Shown here in pieces: positions 9,730 through 12,882 of a stretch of 12,882 nt of DNA (position 1 is the first letter of the stretch; every line of letters starts with the position of its first letter). The stretch is from JBBTQJ01 sp038065755 (GTDB lineage: Bacteria; Patescibacteriota; Minisyncoccia; Minisyncoccales; Staskawiczbacteraceae): the NCBI GenBank assembly GCA_038065755.1, contig JBBTQJ010000006.1, forward strand, positions 1 through 12,882, read 5' to 3'. Below the pieces are notes generated by a model that worked only from the letters and a program-made list of their open reading frames with translations, was not told the origin of the DNA and did no database searches. A program made the position numbers and the translations under genes.

Positions 9730-12099
9730 ATGGCAAAAAATTCTTTTTTTGTAAAAATATGCGACAACGTTATGAAATACGGCATATTTGCTTTGGTTTT
9801 TTTAATGCCGGTTTTTTTCTTGCCGTGGACAAGCGATATTTTTGATTTTAACAAACAAGCCCTTTTGCTTTTGCTTGTTTTTGCGGCGTTATTTGCGTGG
9901 ATGATAAAAGTTTTGATTTTGGGAAACATTAGCATTAATATAAACAAAACGCATGTAGCTGTTTTGATTTTCTTTTTTGCTTATTTAATTTCAACAATTT
10001 TTTCCAAAGACCAAAACGGAAGTTTTTGGGGCTGGCCAAGACTAACTTCGGAAAGCTTGTTTACAATAGCCGGCTTGGTTATATTTTATTTTATAATCAG
10101 TAATATTTTTTCTAAAAAAGAAATTTTAACCTCAGTTATTATTTCAGCCGGTTCTTGCTTGTTTTCAATTTTGATTGGGTTTTTACAATTGCTGGGATTA
10201 TTTGTTTTGCCTTTTAACTTTGCCAAAAGCGCTTCTTTTAACACAATCGGGTCTATTGGGGGGTTGGGATTTTTTGCCGCTGTTTTTCTTCCCCTACTCA
10301 TAGCCCTGATAATTTATTTTAACAACAAATGGGCAAAAATATTTTTTGGCATTGGCGCGGCGTTAGCTTTTGTATTTTTAATTTTTATAAACTACAACAT
10401 AATTTGGTGGCTGGTTTTATGCGGGTCTGCTTTGTTTATTCTTTTTGGAATGTTAAAAAGAGACATTTTAAACTTAAGATGGCTGAGCCTGGCAATGTTT
10501 TTTTTGGTGCTGGCTATGTTTTTTATTATTTTAAACCCCCAGTTGCCGGTTCCTGAAAAACCTATTGAAATATTTTTAAATCAAAAAACAACCCTTGATA
10601 TTGTATCAAAAACAATAAAAGAGTCGCCAATTTTTGGTTCGGGCCCTGGCACTTTTGTTTATGATTTTTCAAAATACAAAGATATTAGTTTTAATCAGGG
10701 GCAGTTGTGGAACATAATATTCAACAGAGGATCTTCAAAATTTTTAAGCATTGTTGCCACCACAGGAGTATTGGGGGCGGTTTCTTTTCTGGTTATGATA
10801 GCAATGGTTATTTTTTACGGAATAAAGTTTATAATTTTGCAAAAGCAAAATAAATCAACGCCGGCCGAAGAAAAAAAAGAAAATAACAGATTTGTAATTT
10901 TAACCGGAGGAGTCATTGCCTGCTTTATTGCGCAGACCATTGGATATTTTTTGTATAATTCAAGCCTTTCTTTGGATTTTATTTACTTTTTTCTGCTTGC
11001 CTCTATTGTGGGGCTTTCTTTCCAGGAAAGAAAAAGTTTTTCTTTGGATCCTTCTTCTTTATTAAACTTGGCTGTTACTTTTGTTTTTACCATTGTTTTT
11101 ATTTTTGGCTTGGGGCTTTTAATTTTGGGCGGGCAGAAATACGCCGCGGAAGTAAATTATTTTATGGGCCAGTCGGCTTTGGCTACAGGAAACATTGACC
11201 AGGGAATTGCAAAAATTGAAAAAGCAGTAAGCTTAAATCCAAACGTAGATATTTATTTAACTAATTTGTCGCAGTTATACTTGTCAAAAATATCAGTTGT
11301 GAACAACAACAGCAATTTGTCAAAAGAAGCCAAAACAAGAATGCTCCAGCTTTTAGTGCAAAATTCAATTAACGCGGCAAAAATTGCTACAGATGTAAGT
11401 CCAAAAAACGTTGCAAACTGGTCTGTGAGGGGGCTGGTGAGTCAAAATTTAGTCGGTATAATTGACGGAGCCGACGGCCTGGCCATTAATTCTTACGACG
11501 AAGCAATCAAATTAGAACCAAACAGCCCGTATTATCCAAACCAAAAAGGAATTGTTTATATGGTGAAAGCCGCATCTTTGGCCCAGGACAAAGAAAAATC
11601 TGCTGAAAAAGATCAGGCGCTGGCGCAGGCCAAAGAGCAATTTGACAAAGCGGTGCAGATGAAATCTGATTACGCCTCGGCCCGTTTTCAAATTGCCATG
11701 ATTTTTAGAGAGCAGGGCGAAACAGACCAGGCAATAAAAACATTGAAAGAGGCAATGACATATTCGCCAAATGATGTTGGTTTGTCTTTTCAAACAGGGC
11801 TTATTTATTACCAGGAAAAAGACTATGAGAAAGCCCGGGAAGAATTTGAAAGAACAATTTCTTTAAGCCCCAATTATTCTAACGGATTATATTATCTTGG
11901 GCTTACATATTATGAATTGGGCCAAAAAGCCGATGCTCTTGAAAAATTTTTAAAGGTTGCGGAAATAAATCCTGACAACCAGGAAGTTAAAAAAATTGTA
12001 AATAATTTGAACTCTGGCAAAAGACCATTGGAGGGAATATTAGAAGAAGTTCCTCCGCAAGTTCCAATAGAGGAACAGCCCACAGAGCCGAAGAAATAA
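9730..12099 (+). CDS. O-antigen-ligase-like membrane protein with C-terminal TPR domain
   Basis: A 789-residue polytopic inner-membrane protein. The first 465 residues hold about 12 hydrophobic segments, the first near residues 14-34. After a longer loop comes GSGPGTF (303-309), a motif of the Wzy/WaaL (O-antigen ligase) family, which polymerises or ligates lipid-linked glycans on the outer face of the membrane. Residues about 480-760 contain several TPR units, clearest in the run EQFDKAVQMKSDYASARFQI, then ETDQAIKTLKEAMTYSPND and DYEKAREEFERTISLSPNY. The end is proline- and glutamate-rich (PPQVPIEEQP). The TPR domain follows the last membrane segment and would bind partners, its side depending on the exact number of segments. 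Whether this is a glycan ligase, a polymerase or a protein glycosyltransferase is open. A surface protein gene follows 40 nt later. Confidence 0.85.
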   Translation: MAKNSFFVKICDNVMKYGIFALVFLMPVFFLPWTSDIFDFNKQALLLLLVFAALFAWMIKVLILGNISININKTHVAVLIFFFAYLISTIFSKDQNGSFWGWPRLTSESLFTIAGLVIFYFIISNIFSKKEILTSVIISAGSCLFSILIGFLQLLGLFVLPFNFAKSASFNTIGSIGGLGFFAAVFLPLLIALIIYFNNKWAKIFFGIGAALAFVFLIFINYNIIWWLVLCGSALFILFGMLKRDILNLRWLSLAMFFLVLAMFFIILNPQLPVPEKPIEIFLNQKTTLDIVSKTIKESPIFGSGPGTFVYDFSKYKDISFNQGQLWNIIFNRGSSKFLSIVATTGVLGAVSFLVMIAMVIFYGIKFIILQKQNKSTPAEEKKENNRFVILTGGVIACFIAQTIGYFLYNSSLSLDFIYFFLLASIVGLSFQERKSFSLDPSSLLNLAVTFVFTIVFIFGLGLLILGGQKYAAEVNYFMGQSALATGNIDQGIAKIEKAVSLNPNVDIYLTNLSQLYLSKISVVNNNSNLSKEAKTRMLQLLVQNSINAAKIATDVSPKNVANWSVRGLVSQNLVGIIDGADGLAINSYDEAIKLEPNSPYYPNQKGIVYMVKAASLAQDKEKSAEKDQALAQAKEQFDKAVQMKSDYASARFQIAMIFREQGETDQAIKTLKEAMTYSPNDVGLSFQTGLIYYQEKDYEKAREEFERTISLSPNYSNGLYYLGLTYYELGQKADALEKFLKVAEINPDNQEVKKIVNNLNSGKRPLEGILEEVPPQVPIEEQPTEPKK

Positions 12100-12139
12100 T
12101 AAAACAATTTTAAATTGTAAATTTCAAATTAAAAAATAG

Positions 12140-12882
12140 ATGCCAAGGTTGAGCTTTGGACAATTTAAAAATTTTCTTTTAAACAAAACTCTTAATCCAA
12201 AAAGCGTTGCAGGTTCTATTACAACCGGGCTGGTTTCAGCTGGGATTTTTAGTTTTGTTTTATACGCTTTTGCCGTGCCTCCTTCTAGCCCTTACGGCCT
12301 TGGCGAAACACTGGCTCCAACCTGCGCGCCCGGCGATACAAACTGCACGGTAGTTACCCCTGCTTATTTTTCATTTGGCTCAAATAATTTTTCAGGAAGC
12401 GGAACGTTTACTACCACGGGGGCAATAATCGGCGGAGCAATTACAGGAACCAGTTTTATTATCGGAGCGAATACTTTAACAACTTCCGAGTGGGCATATC
12501 TTGACAATCAAGACCAGGCAGTAAAAACAACCTCAAGCCCTGTTTTTGCCGGACTAACAGTTGACACAAGCACTTTTTATATTGATTCGTCAAACAATAT
12601 GGTTGGCATTGGCACCACTGCCCCGAGCTATCTTTTATCCGTTGGCTCGTCTTCCCAGTTCGGGGTTGATTCTTCGGGGTTTGCTTTACTGCCTCAGGGT
12701 TTGGCAGGAACTCCCGCCCTAACATTCGCCTCTGACACCAACACCGGCCTCTGGAGCTCGGCCGCAGACAACCTAAACTTCTCCACGGGCGGCTCGGAAA
12801 GAATGAGAATAATCTCCGACGGCAACGTCGGAATTGGCACAACAGCGCCGACTTCGCTTTTTCACGTGGCCGGGCAGTGCGT
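12140..12882 (+). CDS. Large membrane-anchored surface protein, N-terminal part (runs off window)
   Basis: An open frame from ATG at 12140 to the window edge (247 codons, no stop). Seen: a basic start (MPRLSFGQFK), one hydrophobic segment at about 24-46 (a signal anchor or uncleaved signal), and then a Ser/Thr/Gly-rich region without charge clusters. Two related units follow: NMVGIGTTAPSYLLSVG (about residues 154-170) and GNVGIGTTAPTSLFHVAG near 230-246, with FASDTNTGLWSSAADNLNF between them. This pattern is typical of long beta-rich surface and tail-fibre-like proteins, which often carry many such repeats. Codons become GC-richer toward the right edge, unlike the neighbours. It probably forms an extracellular fibre or adhesin, perhaps glycosylated via the upstream ligase; both are inference. 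Confidence 0.8.
   Translation, partial: MPRLSFGQFKNFLLNKTLNPKSVAGSITTGLVSAGIFSFVLYAFAVPPSSPYGLGETLAPTCAPGDTNCTVVTPAYFSFGSNNFSGSGTFTTTGAIIGGAITGTSFIIGANTLTTSEWAYLDNQDQAVKTTSSPVFAGLTVDTSTFYIDSSNNMVGIGTTAPSYLLSVGSSSQFGVDSSGFALLPQGLAGTPALTFASDTNTGLWSSAADNLNFSTGGSERMRIISDGNVGIGTTAPTSLFHVAGQC
12602..12867 (+). repeat. Two diverged VGIGTTAP protein repeats
   Basis: The motif VGIGTTAP occurs twice, coded from about 12602 and 12828, each followed by a hydrophobic strand (YLLSVG; SLFHVAG). The spacing is about 75 residues, and further units may lie outside the window. Confidence 0.7.

Noticed and set aside
12459..12842. A 127-codon minus-strand frame
   Set aside because: It is a shadow of the surface-protein gene on the plus strand; its translation is Arg/Cys-rich with no family signature and no start signals.

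Overview
The window reads as a piece of a small, AT-rich bacterial genome, most likely a member of the Candidate Phyla Radiation (Patescibacteria, Parcubacteria-like). This is an inference from gene content: a small DUF5679-type zinc ribbon, a PaaX/Cas2-like regulator, a stand-alone ComEC-type metallohydrolase, an enlarged adenylate kinase relative, an O-antigen-ligase/TPR fusion and the start of a large anchored surface protein. TGA is used as a stop (yraN), so the code looks standard. All plus-strand genes lack a Shine-Dalgarno sequence, while both minus-strand genes have a strong one.

Layout. 1-615: the 3' end of mnmA and a DUF1858 protein, closed by a bidirectional terminator shared with the convergent rimI-like acetyltransferase gene (715-1209, minus). 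1210-1475: divergent promoters and a structured leader, then an SDR oxidoreductase (1476-2267). 2280-4678: promoter, DUF5679 zinc ribbon, ComEC-like hydrolase, adenylate-kinase-like protein, terminator. 4699-5547: a PaaX/Cas2-like gene bracketed by two copies of a hairpin with the palindromic core TACGATCGTA and by three different tandem-repeat clusters. 5553-5945: a 79-codon minus-strand gene of unknown function with its own terminator, leader hairpin and promoter. 6005-9017: dprA, comM (yifB) and yraN, the DNA-processing cluster. 9018-9729: no protein gene, but a roughly 290-nt strongly self-complementary segment with a promoter and terminator on the minus strand, a candidate noncoding RNA. 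9730-12099: the O-antigen-ligase/TPR protein, preceded by a second copy of the structured leader. 12140-end: a surface protein cut by the window edge.

How it fits together. DprA, ComM and the ComEC-type hydrolase point to uptake and recombination of foreign DNA; MnmA and RimI to translation; the last two genes to the cell surface.

The most unusual signals are structural: (i) a 16-bp palindrome inserted three times in the same reading frame in two genes, always giving L-(P/S)-(A/V)-(Q/R)-A-(G/D)-K, plus different palindromes inside mnmA, dprA and comM; (ii) the candidate ncRNA at 9152-9444; (iii) two copies of a three-way-junction leader; (iv) the repeat-bracketed PaaX/Cas2-like unit; (v) three hairpins each ending exactly 8 nt before a start codon.
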